DNA of 40,769 bases from Roseibium sp. TrichSKD4. Lineage in GTDB: Bacteria; Pseudomonadota; Alphaproteobacteria; Rhizobiales; Stappiaceae. Each line of letters starts with the position of its first letter. The stretch's first letter is position 1. The notes beneath the pieces were generated by a model. It made no database searches, had not been told where the DNA came from, and saw only the letters and a list, made by a program, of their open reading frames with translations. The stretch lies in contig NZ_GL476310.1 of the NCBI RefSeq assembly GCF_000148725.1, positions 275,723 through 316,491 on the forward strand, given 5' to 3'. This document shows, piece after piece, positions 26,090 through 34,524 of this stretch. Both the position numbers and the translations under genes were made by a program.

Positions 26090-27125
26090 CTCTACCAAGC
26101 GTTTCATAGAGCTCAATATGTCGTCGAGCGATTACTCGCCAGTCGTATCTGGCTTGAACGTCGGCGAAGTTTTTCGGATACGAGATGTCACCCTCTTTAA
26201 ACACCTCGGGCTGGGTCACAACACGCAGTGCATCTGCAGGGGAACTGACCTCTTGCGCGATGGTCTTGATCCATTGGGGTGTTGCGTTGCCAAATGTGGT
26301 CAACAGTTTACATCCATTGACCAAAACAGCGGCCATGCTTCCGCGCCGTTCATCGGCCCCGGTTGGGAAGGGCAGGTAAGCAAATTCGTGTTCAGCTAGC
26401 AGCCTTGCGACCTCATCAGGCGAACGACTCTCATAGAGGTTGAAACCAATGTCTCGGGATTTTTCGCGAATTTGCGCGTGGAAGCGGTCTTTCCCCTGAA
26501 CGGGTGCTCCGATTACGGAGATACTTGAAGGGTCAATACCTCGGCTTTTCGCAAGAATGGCGAACTCCAAGAACTGCTCCAGCCCCTTGCCCGGCCAAAA
26601 CAGGCCGAAGAATGCGACTGTTGCCGATTTGCGTGTGATGTCTTCCGCCTTTGGTATGTTGCTTCCAATGGGAATGACGACGTCTTGCCCTTTGCGTGCC
26701 GGATAGGTTTTGGCAAATCGATCAAGTTCATCTGATCTGGTGAACACTCTTGCGCTTGTGCCTGTGGCAATCGGCGCAAAGATAAATCGCCAGTAGGCTC
26801 GATAAACTTGGAACTCATGAAGGGTGACGAGTGTTGGAATTTTAAGACCAAGATGCCCTGTTACTGCTGGCAGAATGGATCTCTTGTAGCCAAGGCTTGG
26901 ATACTGAACGTGAACAAGGTCCGCTGCACTATCAGCCAATAGGGACTTGTACTGTGAGGCTTGCAGAAGCGACCAGTTTTTCATCTCTATCTGCTCGACA
27001 CTGACACCCTCAGCTCGCAGAGCATCCGCCAGACAGTTGCTGTAGTCGCCCACACCGCATTTGCCAGGTGTCCGGGTGCCGCACACGAGGGCAACTTTAA
27101 TCTGCTTCGCTGGTCTGCTTGTCAT
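26085..27125 (-). CDS. GT4-family glycosyltransferase
   Basis: The 346-residue GT-B enzyme has an N-lobe with CGTRTPGKCGVGDYSNCLADAL (only the GVGDYS loop is diagnostic) and VHVQYPSLGY, typical of sugar transferases of exopolysaccharide loci. The C-lobe has VAFFGLFWPGKGLEQFLEFA; near PFPTGADERRGSMAAVLVNG the donor site differs from the usual E-x7-E. It starts 4 nt inside the end of the GH5 gene (ATGA overlap), so the two are translationally coupled. It is probably a repeat-unit assembly enzyme. Confidence 0.85.
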   Translation of the reverse strand: MTSRPAKQIKVALVCGTRTPGKCGVGDYSNCLADALRAEGVSVEQIEMKNWSLLQASQYKSLLADSAADLVHVQYPSLGYKRSILPAVTGHLGLKIPTLVTLHEFQVYRAYWRFIFAPIATGTSARVFTRSDELDRFAKTYPARKGQDVVIPIGSNIPKAEDITRKSATVAFFGLFWPGKGLEQFLEFAILAKSRGIDPSSISVIGAPVQGKDRFHAQIREKSRDIGFNLYESRSPDEVARLLAEHEFAYLPFPTGADERRGSMAAVLVNGCKLLTTFGNATPQWIKTIAQEVSSPADALRVVTQPEVFKEGDISYPKNFADVQARYDWRVIARRHIELYETLGRA

Positions 27126-28294
27126 TTTGCGACAGGCTGTTCAAGTGGAGTGCAGTTGATCTGGCGCTGGTCAAAAGGTTGCCAATAGGCTGATAGAAGC
27201 TTTGTTTGTGGCTGGTCTCCAGCTTCAGTCGGTTGCAACGAGAGATAGTAATCCCCCCACCACTCTCCGGCGGCCCAAGCGGTCCACCCAAGCCATACAT
27301 CATTGTTGCGATTCAAATAGAGAACAACTTCAGCCAAGCCCTGCAAACAGTCGGAAGACTTCGTGCCGCCGAACTCACCAAGAAAGCCTGTATAGCCATT
27401 GTCGCGAAACCACTTTTCCACTCCGCGTAATGCGTTCAGCGCGTCATTCACCCTGGGACAGGTCAAATTCGTGCCGGAAAAATTCTCGTCAAGATACTGG
27501 TGAATATCGAACGTGTAATTCTGCAGCGGATCTATAACGTTTTTCATGACCTGGGCGTTTGAGCCACCATCCTGCTGGTCGAACCAATGGATGGCTCCCG
27601 TCCAAAGCGTACCTGGAACCATGATCAAGTTGTTTGCGCCAGCCTCTCGTATGGCCGAAATCGCTGCATTGGTTGCTTCTAGCCAATCTGCTGCAGTTAT
27701 CTCAACAGGCTCATTCATCAAGAGGTAGATAACATTGTCTTTATTGGCGAAAAACGGTGCTAGTTGAGCCCAAAAGTCTGCAAAAGCAGCGACGGTAACG
27801 TCGCCACTGCCAATTTTGTGTAATCCATATTCAGCGAAGTTATGGGGGCTCAGGACAACGGTCATGCCCCGTTTTGTCATCCGGTCTACCACATCTATAA
27901 GGCGACCAAGTTCAGCCTTGTTGAAGGGGCCATGCAATGAATTTTGCAGGCGTTCCCACCTGAAAGGAAATCTGACCGTGTTGACACCAAGCGCTGCAAA
28001 ATGATCCAGCGTTTTGTCCGTCGGATAGATGAACTGCTGACCATATACGCCGGGCAAAGACCCAAACTCAGCACCGGCGATATTGATGCCACGAAGACAG
28101 GTTGCAGCATGGGCGTTCGCCGCAATTCCAAATGCGGGAAGAAAAAGAGACAGAAACAGCGCGACAGCACACGAGAATTGGCCTGATTGAATACGCAATA
28201 GAAGCACCAGATTTTTGAATAGTGATTTTCCCAACCACCGGAACGGGACTGGCTCCCTCATCAAATATTGCGAGGGGTAATTTAATCCAATCAT
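27122..28294 (-). CDS. Secreted GH5-family glycoside hydrolase (endoglucanase-like)
   Basis: The 390-residue protein has a long N-terminal basic and hydrophobic region (hydrophobic about 42-62) ending ANAHA|AT near residue 63, consistent with a signal peptide or anchor. It then has a GH5 TIM barrel. GINIAGAEFG and TVRFPFRWERLQ are family landmarks. The acid/base is E195 in LLMNEPVE and the nucleophile is E307 in GFLGEFGG. The start is either 28294 or ATG at 28261 (MREPVPF); neither has a good ribosome-binding site. In polysaccharide loci such glucanases trim or release the polymer in the periplasm. Here it is coupled to a GT4 gene and lies 12 nt after the chimeric Wzz-MATE frame. Confidence 0.88.
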   Translation of the reverse strand: MIGLNYPSQYLMREPVPFRWLGKSLFKNLVLLLRIQSGQFSCAVALFLSLFLPAFGIAANAHAATCLRGINIAGAEFGSLPGVYGQQFIYPTDKTLDHFAALGVNTVRFPFRWERLQNSLHGPFNKAELGRLIDVVDRMTKRGMTVVLSPHNFAEYGLHKIGSGDVTVAAFADFWAQLAPFFANKDNVIYLLMNEPVEITAADWLEATNAAISAIREAGANNLIMVPGTLWTGAIHWFDQQDGGSNAQVMKNVIDPLQNYTFDIHQYLDENFSGTNLTCPRVNDALNALRGVEKWFRDNGYTGFLGEFGGTKSSDCLQGLAEVVLYLNRNNDVWLGWTAWAAGEWWGDYYLSLQPTEAGDQPQTKLLSAYWQPFDQRQINCTPLEQPVAK

Positions 28295-28306
28295 AGGTTG
28301 TGAAGG

Positions 28307-29158
28307 TTACCAGATCCTTTGGCTCGTCACCTGATGCAGTCTTTTCTCTTCGAAGAAAGGGTCATTCACCGGCTCAGGTGTCAGATGCACCATAAGTCTT
28401 CTCGTGGCAAAAATCCCGGCAATAGCAAAAAGCACCCCACCTACGGCTTGCCCTATCAATACGCCAGAGGCCCCGAAAAAAGCTGCTCCCAATAGCGCAA
28501 ATGGCCAGGTTCCAATCGTGTGCCGGGACCAGTTCAGCAACGTAGAATAGATCGGTTTTCCCAAATTGTTGAAGCTGGCATTGCAGACGAAAATGGCTCC
28601 ATTGAAAAACTGCAGGAGCGCCAGAGGACCGCAGAAGAGGAATAAAAGTGCAGCCATTTCACCGGTCGCACCGAACATATTCGCGATAGGGGTGCGCAGA
28701 AGATACAGAACTGCGGAAACGAAAAGGACGTAGAGCCCGACAAAAACGAGGCCATTAATAAATGTCTGTCGAACACGGTCCATTCTGCCTGCGCCAAAGT
28801 TTTGGCCTACAATTGGTCCGATTGCACCGGAAAGTGCCAAAACGACTGCAACGGCAAGCGGGGTAAGGCGACCGATTACGGCCATGGCAGCAACAGCAAC
28901 CTGAGCAGACAGAACAATGAAAGACTGGCTTTCCAATTCCACGTTTTGAAATTCGAGGCTGCTTAACCCTGAGCCGGGTGAATTGGCAAGCACCTGAATC
29001 CCACCTTGCGGCTCGATCAGGACTTCCACCCCTGTGCGGTAGGAGGGCGTTTTCAAGGCGAGGAAAGCCAATGCAAGAGGCACCGTGATGAGCGGTCCCA
29101 ACAGGAGCCAGATCACGTTTCGCCGCAATATTCCCGGAATGTCTGAAATATCGACCAT
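28307..29158 (-). CDS. Chimeric frame: Wzz-type chain-length domain fused to MATE transporter C-terminal half
   Basis: The 283-residue frame has two unrelated parts. Residues about 1-84 are the N-terminus of a Wzz/Wzc-type polysaccharide co-polymerase: a cytoplasmic start, TM about 16-36, SYRTGVEVLIEPQ, and the ELESQ block. From about residue 85 the text is the second half of a MATE (NorM-like) exporter, with a GRLTP block, IGPIVGQNFGAGRMDRV and about five or six membrane helices. The join falls near 28890-28910, and no stop or frameshift is present. A Wzz protein should continue into a large periplasmic domain and second TM, and a MATE protein should begin with six more helices, so both genes look truncated by one in-frame deletion or rearrangement. 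The product is probably not functional in either role. Confidence 0.8.
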   Translation of the reverse strand: MVDISDIPGILRRNVIWLLLGPLITVPLALAFLALKTPSYRTGVEVLIEPQGGIQVLANSPGSGLSSLEFQNVELESQSFIVLSAQVAVAAMAVIGRLTPLAVAVVLALSGAIGPIVGQNFGAGRMDRVRQTFINGLVFVGLYVLFVSAVLYLLRTPIANMFGATGEMAALLFLFCGPLALLQFFNGAIFVCNASFNNLGKPIYSTLLNWSRHTIGTWPFALLGAAFFGASGVLIGQAVGGVLFAIAGIFATRRLMVHLTPEPVNDPFFEEKRLHQVTSQRIW

Positions 29159-29488
29159 TCGCTTCCATCAAACTACAAAGTCCAGCCCTTGGAAGAGGTG
29201 TTCACAGGTCGGGGTTCATCGGATTCCCAAATGCGTGACCAGTTCGAAGGTGTCCAACAATCATCTATGAACAATCATGATTAACAGTTTACAAATATAC
29301 CGCCTTATGATTGCAATAAATAGCATGAGCAATGAAAAGTTACAAACATAACTGGTAAGCGTTCACGCAGAAAGATCAACAGCCTAGTTAGTCTTTGCAA
29401 TGTATTTCGCGTGTCGTGGAATGTCTAAAGGTGTGGTTAACCACTAGGGAATTTGGCGGGTGGTGGTAACGGGATTTTTCACGAGGAT
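29159..29488. promoter_or_regulatory. AT-rich divergent promoter region with repeated CAATCAT motif
   Basis: This 330-nt gap separates the chimeric frame (minus) from the WecG-type gene (plus) and is the most AT-rich stretch of the polysaccharide region. CAATCAT occurs at 29258-29264 and again at 29272-29278, with starts 14 nt apart. Its complement ATGATTG is at 29307-29313. The second copy lies in a perfect 10-bp palindrome, AATCATGATT (29273-29282). This looks like a regulator-binding region controlling both directions; the regulator is not identified. Confidence 0.4.
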
Positions 29489-30349
29489 ATGAATTATAGG
29501 GAAGTCCTATGCAAACCGTCCATTTCGGGTAAGAACTTGTCCAGCACAAGTACACTAGAAAATGAAAAGAACGTGAATTGTCAAAAGCAACCGGAAACGG
29601 GGGCTATTGGACCTTTCCGTCTTCTGTCAATGCACTTGGATAGGGCAGTTTCCCATGTTCGTTCCGCGGTCGACCAACGACGAAAATTGAACATTGCGAT
29701 CTGCAACGCGCATACGCTTCTAACGGCGTTTGACGACGCTGAATATGCGCACCTCTTACAGTCTATGACACTTTTGAATGATGGGATTGGCGTCAATATT
29801 GCTAATAATTTTCTGAACGGACAGAGCTTTCCAGACAATTTAAATGGAACAGATTTTGTTCCTTACATGCTTAAAACAATCGGCGTGCCATTGCGCATCT
29901 ATTTATTTGGTGCGCATGACGCGCAATTGGTTGGAGCTGCTGCTACAATCCGTGAGCGCTATCCAGACCACATAATTGTTGGGCAAAGATCAGGTTATTT
30001 TGAAGCAGGTGAGGTGCCAGCCATTTGCCGTGAAATCTCGGAGGCAAAGCCGGACTTGTTGCTGGTCGCCATGGGCAACCCGCGGCAGGAACGCTTCATC
30101 ATGGAACATCAGGATAGTTTGGATGTGCCGGTTGCGATCGGCGTGGGCGCATTGTTTGATTTTATGTCCGGCAGTGTTGCGAGAGCCCCAAGGGTTTTGC
30201 AGGTGATAGGTCTCGAGTGGCTGTTCCGTCTTACGTTGGAACCAAGACGCTTGTTCAGACGCTATATCATCGGGATACCGCGGTTTCTTTTTGCAATTTT
30301 CAAGTTGCGCCTTGGGCGTCGGGGAAAAGCAGCGCCAGAGTCACTTTAG
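29489..30349 (+). CDS. WecG/TagA/CpsF-family (GT26) glycosyltransferase
   Basis: The 286-residue protein carries the GT26 blocks: CNAHTLLTAFDD, LLNDGIGVNIANNFLNG with the conserved Asp, RIYLFGAHDAQL, GYFEAGEVPAI and LLLVAMGNPRQERFI. The last part, ending in LEPRRLFRRYIIGIPRFLF, is the membrane-associating tail typical of the family. Such enzymes add ManNAc-type or related sugars to an undecaprenyl-pyrophosphate-linked sugar, the second step of many surface glycans. The first about 45 residues are low in conservation. The start could be TTG at 29453, ATG at 29489, or a later ATG (29627). The gene converges on cobK and is the last polysaccharide gene before the cobalamin cluster. Confidence 0.87.
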   Translation: MNYREVLCKPSISGKNLSSTSTLENEKNVNCQKQPETGAIGPFRLLSMHLDRAVSHVRSAVDQRRKLNIAICNAHTLLTAFDDAEYAHLLQSMTLLNDGIGVNIANNFLNGQSFPDNLNGTDFVPYMLKTIGVPLRIYLFGAHDAQLVGAAATIRERYPDHIIVGQRSGYFEAGEVPAICREISEAKPDLLLVAMGNPRQERFIMEHQDSLDVPVAIGVGALFDFMSGSVARAPRVLQVIGLEWLFRLTLEPRRLFRRYIIGIPRFLFAIFKLRLGRRGKAAPESL

Positions 30350-30358
30350 TGTCTGCCG

Positions 30359-31123
30359 TTATCTCGGCGCCCGCCCTAAGCGGTGCGCCGTTTCTGAAAC
30401 GATCAGATCAGTGGTCCCATAGGTGTCTGCTTTCGGGAGTTCAGGTCGTTGAACCATGATAACCGGAAGGTTCAAGGCTCGGGCGGCCTCCAGTTTGGCG
30501 AATGATCGCGTGCCGCCGCTGTTCTTGCAGACAAGGGTAGATATGTCGTGGCGCTGCATCAGCTCGATTTCGTCCTGAACGGTTTGTGACGGTCGCGCCA
30601 GTTCCAGATGCCAATGGTCGGGTAATGGGACGGCGGGCGGCTCGATCATGCGCGTCAGCGCGAAGACGTCTTGTCTATGAACAAACCGTTCGATTTCCTT
30701 TCGCCCGACTGCGAGAAACACCCGGCTCCCACTGTGCAATCCGTCCAACGCTGCCTGCATATCGGGCGCGTTTTGCCAATCATCACCCTCTTGAGGCTGC
30801 CACTCAGGGCGCTCAAGTCTTATGAGTGGACGGGATGTTAAATATGCAGCCGCGGCTGCATGATGACTCATTTGCGAAGCAAACGGATGCGTAGAGTCAA
30901 TCACGAGCCGAACATCATGGGTCTCAAGATAGCTTGTAAGACCATCAACACCGCCAAAGCCCCCAATTCGCATGGGAACCGGTAAATCGGGAAGGTCCTG
31001 AACGCTTCCGGCATAAGAGGCCACAATTGTGAGATCCGGAAACTGAGCGTTCAGCGCTGCTGCCAAGCGACGAGCTTCAAATGTGCCGCCGAGGAGCAAG
31101 ATATCAATCTTGTCAGGGTTCAA
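30359..31123 (-). CDS. cobK: Precorrin-6A reductase (CobK/CbiJ)
   Basis: The 254-residue protein reduces precorrin-6A (or the cobalt form) with NADPH. It begins DILLLGGTFEARRLAAAL, the conserved nucleotide-binding start, and has DSTHPFASQMSHHAAAA and the VCKNSGGTRSFAKLEAAR block that define the family. Start chosen: TTG at 31123, preceded by GGGAGAG, which overlaps the cbiD stop by 11 nt; the frame also allows TTG at 31159. It is the second cistron of a two-gene minus-strand unit with cbiD. The C-terminal codons contain a strong hairpin that may serve the converging gene. Confidence 0.93.
   Translation of the reverse strand: MNPDKIDILLLGGTFEARRLAAALNAQFPDLTIVASYAGSVQDLPDLPVPMRIGGFGGVDGLTSYLETHDVRLVIDSTHPFASQMSHHAAAAAYLTSRPLIRLERPEWQPQEGDDWQNAPDMQAALDGLHSGSRVFLAVGRKEIERFVHRQDVFALTRMIEPPAVPLPDHWHLELARPSQTVQDEIELMQRHDISTLVCKNSGGTRSFAKLEAARALNLPVIMVQRPELPKADTYGTTDLIVSETAHRLGRAPR
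30365..30390 (+). terminator. Strong hairpin just after the WecG-type gene, inside the end of cobK
   Basis: CGGCGCCCGC (30365-30374) pairs with GCGG (30380-30383) and GCGCCG (30385-30390), giving a 10-bp GC-rich stem with one bulged T and a 5-nt loop, followed by TTTCT on the plus strand. It fits a terminator for the GT26 gene placed inside the 3' coding end of the converging cobK, but the T-run is short. Confidence 0.4.
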
Positions 31124-32207
31124 AGCCGGTCTCTCCCAGCACGTTCCCGGAGCGGTCAATGATCATGACCTCAACTGAAATTGGCGCATCGCGAAGGATG
31201 GATCTGACTGCGGATTGGGTCCGAAAGGCGAGCGGTGTGGCAAGATCCACATCATGCGAACGTGCCGCATCCAGAACTTCCTTTGCCGTGTTGGCTTGTT
31301 TGGGAAGGGTTACAAGGCCGGCCGGTGCACCTGCCTCACTGAGAAGGTCTTCCAGAAACATAAAGTCCACCTGACTGCGCGCGGAATGTAAATCAAGCGC
31401 ACCTTGGGCAAGCTTTGTGAATTTGGCAAATCCACCTGCCATAGTGAGCTTTGGAACCGGATGAGCTCTGAGATATTTTAAGAGTCCTCCGGCAAAGTCG
31501 CCCATGTCGAGATAGGCAGCCTCTGGCAATTGATAGCGCTCGCGCACGGCGTCTTCTGAAGTGGAACCAGTGGCGCCAATGACATGTTGAATGTTGGTCG
31601 CACGGGCAACATCAATTCCGCGATGAATGGATGCAATCCACGCAGCGCAGGAAAACGGTCGCACGACCCCGGTTGTTCCCAAAACCGATAGGCCGCCAAC
31701 GATCCCGAGACGGGGGTTCAGCGTTTTCTCCGCAAGGGCTTCACCGCCCTCAATGGAAATCTCGACTTCCCAATCGGGAGCCGCACCCAAGGGAGCACAG
31801 ACCTCCTGTATCGCGGTTTGGATCATTTGCCGCGGGACCGGGTTGATGGCTGGTTCTCCGGGAGGGATCGGCAAGCCGAGACGCGTCACAGTTCCAACGC
31901 CGGGACCGGCCTTGAATACGATCCCTTCGCCAGACGCCAAAGGTCTGACGGTTGATGAAACCAAAGCACCATGGGTGACGTCCGGGTCGTCACCGGCATC
32001 TTTTATGATTGCGGCTCGGGCGCCATATTCTGTGATCTCGTGACTGGCGAGCGCAAAATCGGTTGTTCCGCCTTTTGGAAGGGTGATGTTGACCGGGTCT
32101 GGAAACGATCCGCTCACAAGTGCTGACACTGCCGCTTTTGTTGCAGCGGTCGCGCAAGCGCCTGTCGTCCAGCCCCGTCTGAGCTCGTTCGGTGTCTTGG
32201 TCTTCAT
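31113..32207 (-). CDS. cbiD: Cobalt-precorrin-5B C1-methyltransferase CbiD
   Basis: The 364-residue protein starts with the diagnostic RRGWTTGACATAATKAA and continues with KDAGDDPDVTHGA and GPGVGTVTRLGLPIPPGEPAINPVPR, all CbiD hallmarks. It methylates C1 with SAM during ring contraction. CbiD belongs to the cobalt-early (anaerobic) route, but it is found with Cob enzymes in many Alphaproteobacteria, where it stands in for CobF. Start chosen: the ATG at 32207; a TTG at 32249 is possible but gives a non-conserved tail. It is divergent from cobA across a 120-nt gap with no visible cobalamin riboswitch. Confidence 0.95.
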   Translation of the reverse strand: MKTKTPNELRRGWTTGACATAATKAAVSALVSGSFPDPVNITLPKGGTTDFALASHEITEYGARAAIIKDAGDDPDVTHGALVSSTVRPLASGEGIVFKAGPGVGTVTRLGLPIPPGEPAINPVPRQMIQTAIQEVCAPLGAAPDWEVEISIEGGEALAEKTLNPRLGIVGGLSVLGTTGVVRPFSCAAWIASIHRGIDVARATNIQHVIGATGSTSEDAVRERYQLPEAAYLDMGDFAGGLLKYLRAHPVPKLTMAGGFAKFTKLAQGALDLHSARSQVDFMFLEDLLSEAGAPAGLVTLPKQANTAKEVLDAARSHDVDLATPLAFRTQSAVRSILRDAPISVEVMIIDRSGNVLGETGFEP

Positions 32208-32302
32208 GGGGTGGTTATAGCGCAGTTTTCTCCGCTTGCCCTTGTTCAATTCGGCAATGTCGGATGTGTGACATTTGCGGGTCTTAATTGCTCTTTTCCA
32301 AC

Positions 32303-32344
32303 GGAGGTTTAATGATTACAAGAAGGTATGAGCAACAGTTCTGA
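32303..32344 (+). other. Possible 10-codon leader ORF overlapping the cobA start
   Basis: A good GGAGG (32303-32307) precedes an ATG at 32312 that opens a 10-codon frame (MITRRYEQQF) ending at TGA 32342-32344, out of frame with cobA. The cobA ATG at 32328 has only AGAAGG one base upstream, which is too close. The arrangement would let ribosomes load at the leader and re-initiate at cobA. It may also be chance. Confidence 0.3.
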
Positions 32345-33197
32345 CATTCTTGGCGCATGTGACGCCCTGCCCGTGTTTGAGGCGGGATGGGTGTGGCTGG
32401 CTGGTGCAGGCCCTGGAGATCCGGGCCTGTTGACGCTGCATACACTCAATGGCCTGCGTCAGGCCGATGTCGTTGTTTATGATGCCTTGGTCGATACCTC
32501 GATCCTTCAATGGGTCAAGCCGGGCGCACTTGTCGATTATGCTGGCAAGCGGGGCGGAAAACCCAGCCCGAAGCAACGCGACATCACGTTGAAGCTGATT
32601 GACTATGCGCGCAGCGGCAAGCGGGTTCTGCGTTTGAAGGGCGGCGATCCGTTCGTCTTCGGACGCGGTGGTGAAGAGGCGCTGGGCCTTGTCGATGCCC
32701 GAGTGCCGTTCCGAGTTATTCCGGGTGTGACAGCCGGGATTGGAGGCCTTGCCTATGCGGGCATTCCAGCCACGCATCGCGACTGTAATCAGGCAGTGAC
32801 TTTTCTGACCGGTCACGATCAAACGGGCCTCACACCTGATGCTGTTAATTGGGACGGGATTGCAAAAGGGTCTCCGGTCATCGTCATGTACATGGCGATG
32901 AAGCATTTGGAGACGATTGCTACCAAGCTGATTGCGGGTGGACGATCCGTCGATGAACCGGTGGGCATTGTCTGCAATGGCTCGTTGCCAACCCAAAAGG
33001 TACTAGAGACAACATTGGGAAGCTGCGCGGAAGATGCCCGCAATTCCGATCTTGAACCTCCCGCCATCGTGTGTGTTGGCGAAGTGGTTCGTTTACGCGC
33101 CGGATTGGATTGGCTTGGAGCGTTAAATGGCCGCGAGCTGATTTCTGATCCACTCGGGATCGAGGGGGGCGCTGGAGTGTCTGCCAGTCAGGCATGA
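32328..33197 (+). CDS. cobA: Uroporphyrinogen-III C-methyltransferase (SUMT)
   Basis: The 289-residue protein makes precorrin-2 by two SAM-dependent methylations of uroporphyrinogen III, the entry step to corrin and sirohaem. Motifs are LAGAGPGDPGLLTLH, VVVYDALV, GKRGGKPSPKQ and LRLKGGDPFVFGRGGEEA, followed by the YAGIPATHRDCN block. It lacks any CysG-type dehydrogenase domain. The C-terminus overlaps cobB by 4 nt (ATGA). The start context is weak and an overlapping mini-ORF is present. An in-frame GTG near 32370 is a less likely alternative. Confidence 0.95.
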   Translation: MSNSSDILGACDALPVFEAGWVWLAGAGPGDPGLLTLHTLNGLRQADVVVYDALVDTSILQWVKPGALVDYAGKRGGKPSPKQRDITLKLIDYARSGKRVLRLKGGDPFVFGRGGEEALGLVDARVPFRVIPGVTAGIGGLAYAGIPATHRDCNQAVTFLTGHDQTGLTPDAVNWDGIAKGSPVIVMYMAMKHLETIATKLIAGGRSVDEPVGIVCNGSLPTQKVLETTLGSCAEDARNSDLEPPAIVCVGEVVRLRAGLDWLGALNGRELISDPLGIEGGAGVSASQA

Positions 33198-34501
33198 CTT
33201 TGGGCCAAGCAAAAGGCATCTTGATTGCAGCCCCGTCTTCGGGAAGCGGAAAAACGACGCTCACCCTTGCCGTACTGCGGGCATTGCGGAACGCCGGCCA
33301 TTCAGTTGTGTCTGCCAAATCCGGACCGGACTATATCGACCCAAAGTTTCACGAGGCAGCGAGTGGTGCGCCCTGCGTTAACCTCGATGCATGGGCGATG
33401 CCTGAACTCGGTCTTCGGGCACTGGCGCGTGGTCAGGCTGAAGGACATGATCTCTTTATCATTGAAGCGGCGATGGGCCTGTTTGACGGTGCAGCCAATG
33501 GACAGGGATCCGCCGCTGATCTTGCCACAAGTCTCGGCGTACCCGTCTTGCTGGTAATTGATTGCGCCAAACAGGCACAATCGGTGGCGGCTCTTGTCAA
33601 CGGGTTCGCCTCCTTTCGCTCCGATGTCCAAGTTTGCGGTATTGTGCTGAACAAGGTGGGCAGTGCACGACATAAAGCAATACTTCGCTCCGCCCTTGAG
33701 CCATTGGGACTTCCCGTTTTGGGCGCAATTCCAAGAGCTGCTGAGCTTGCTCTACCAGAGCGCCACCTGGGACTTGTGCAGGCAGAAGAACATGAGGGCT
33801 TGGAGGGCTTCCTCGGAAATGCAGCGGAGGTCGCCGAACAACATATCGATCTCGGACTGCTGGCAAATCTGTGTCAGCCTTTAGGTCAAACAAGTGATGA
33901 TCCCAAGCCTCTTATCAAGCCGTTTTCACAGCACATCGCGGTCGCGCGTGATGTCGCCTTTGCCTTTTGCTACCCACATATGGTGAGTGGTTGGCAGGCG
34001 GCCGGAACTGAAGTCAGTTTCTTCTCACCACTTGCTGATGAAGCGCCGTCGCCCTCCGCACAGGCGATCTATTTGCCCGGTGGGTATCCGGAGCTACACG
34101 CTGAAAGATTGTCTGCGGCAGCCAACTTCAAGGTTGGTATGAGTAACGCTGCATCCTCAGGCAAGCTGATCTACGGCGAGTGCGGCGGCTTCATGACCCT
34201 TGGCGAAATCCTGATCAACAAGGATGGTGTCGGCTACGAAATGCTCGGCCTGCTTCCGCTTGAAACCAGATTCGCGCACAGAAAGCGACATTTGGGCTAC
34301 CGGCAATTGAAAGCGCTGGTCGAGGCACCGTTTACCGGGAGCTATGCGGCTCACGAGTTTCACTATGCATCGACCATCCGCGAGGGAAAGGCAGATCGAC
34401 TGTTTGCTGCCAGCGATGCAGAAGGGGCATCACTGGGGAAAATGGGCCTGAAGGTCGGCTCGGTCATGGGATCGTTCGCGCATTTGATCTGCGAACGTTA
34501 A
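33194..34501 (+). CDS. cobB: Cobyrinate (hydrogenobyrinate) a,c-diamide synthase
   Basis: The 435-residue protein amidates the a and c side chains using ATP and glutamine. The N-terminal dethiobiotin-synthetase-like domain has P-loop APSSGSGKTTLTLAVLRAL and KSGPDYIDPKFHEAASG. The C-terminal type I glutamine amidotransferase domain has PGGYPELHAERL, the Cys nucleophile in YGECGGFMTLGE and the His of HEFHYAS. The overlap with cobA and the shared strand make a cobA-cobB unit. Because hydrogenobyrinate and cobyrinate forms share this fold, the sequence alone does not say whether cobalt is already in the ring. Confidence 0.95.
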   Translation: MTLGQAKGILIAAPSSGSGKTTLTLAVLRALRNAGHSVVSAKSGPDYIDPKFHEAASGAPCVNLDAWAMPELGLRALARGQAEGHDLFIIEAAMGLFDGAANGQGSAADLATSLGVPVLLVIDCAKQAQSVAALVNGFASFRSDVQVCGIVLNKVGSARHKAILRSALEPLGLPVLGAIPRAAELALPERHLGLVQAEEHEGLEGFLGNAAEVAEQHIDLGLLANLCQPLGQTSDDPKPLIKPFSQHIAVARDVAFAFCYPHMVSGWQAAGTEVSFFSPLADEAPSPSAQAIYLPGGYPELHAERLSAAANFKVGMSNAASSGKLIYGECGGFMTLGEILINKDGVGYEMLGLLPLETRFAHRKRHLGYRQLKALVEAPFTGSYAAHEFHYASTIREGKADRLFAASDAEGASLGKMGLKVGSVMGSFAHLICER

Positions 34502-34524
34502 GACCAACCGTAAATGCGCAGACT

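Noticed and set aside
28700-29160. Insertion sequence or transposon scar causing the Wzz-MATE join
   Set aside because: No terminal inverted repeats, target duplication or transposase fragment is visible around the junction; a simple deletion or recombination is more economical.
32208-32327. Cobalamin riboswitch between cbiD and cobA
   Set aside because: The 120-nt gap is too short for a full B12 aptamer and I see no B12-box-like sequence. No riboswitch is visible elsewhere in the cluster.
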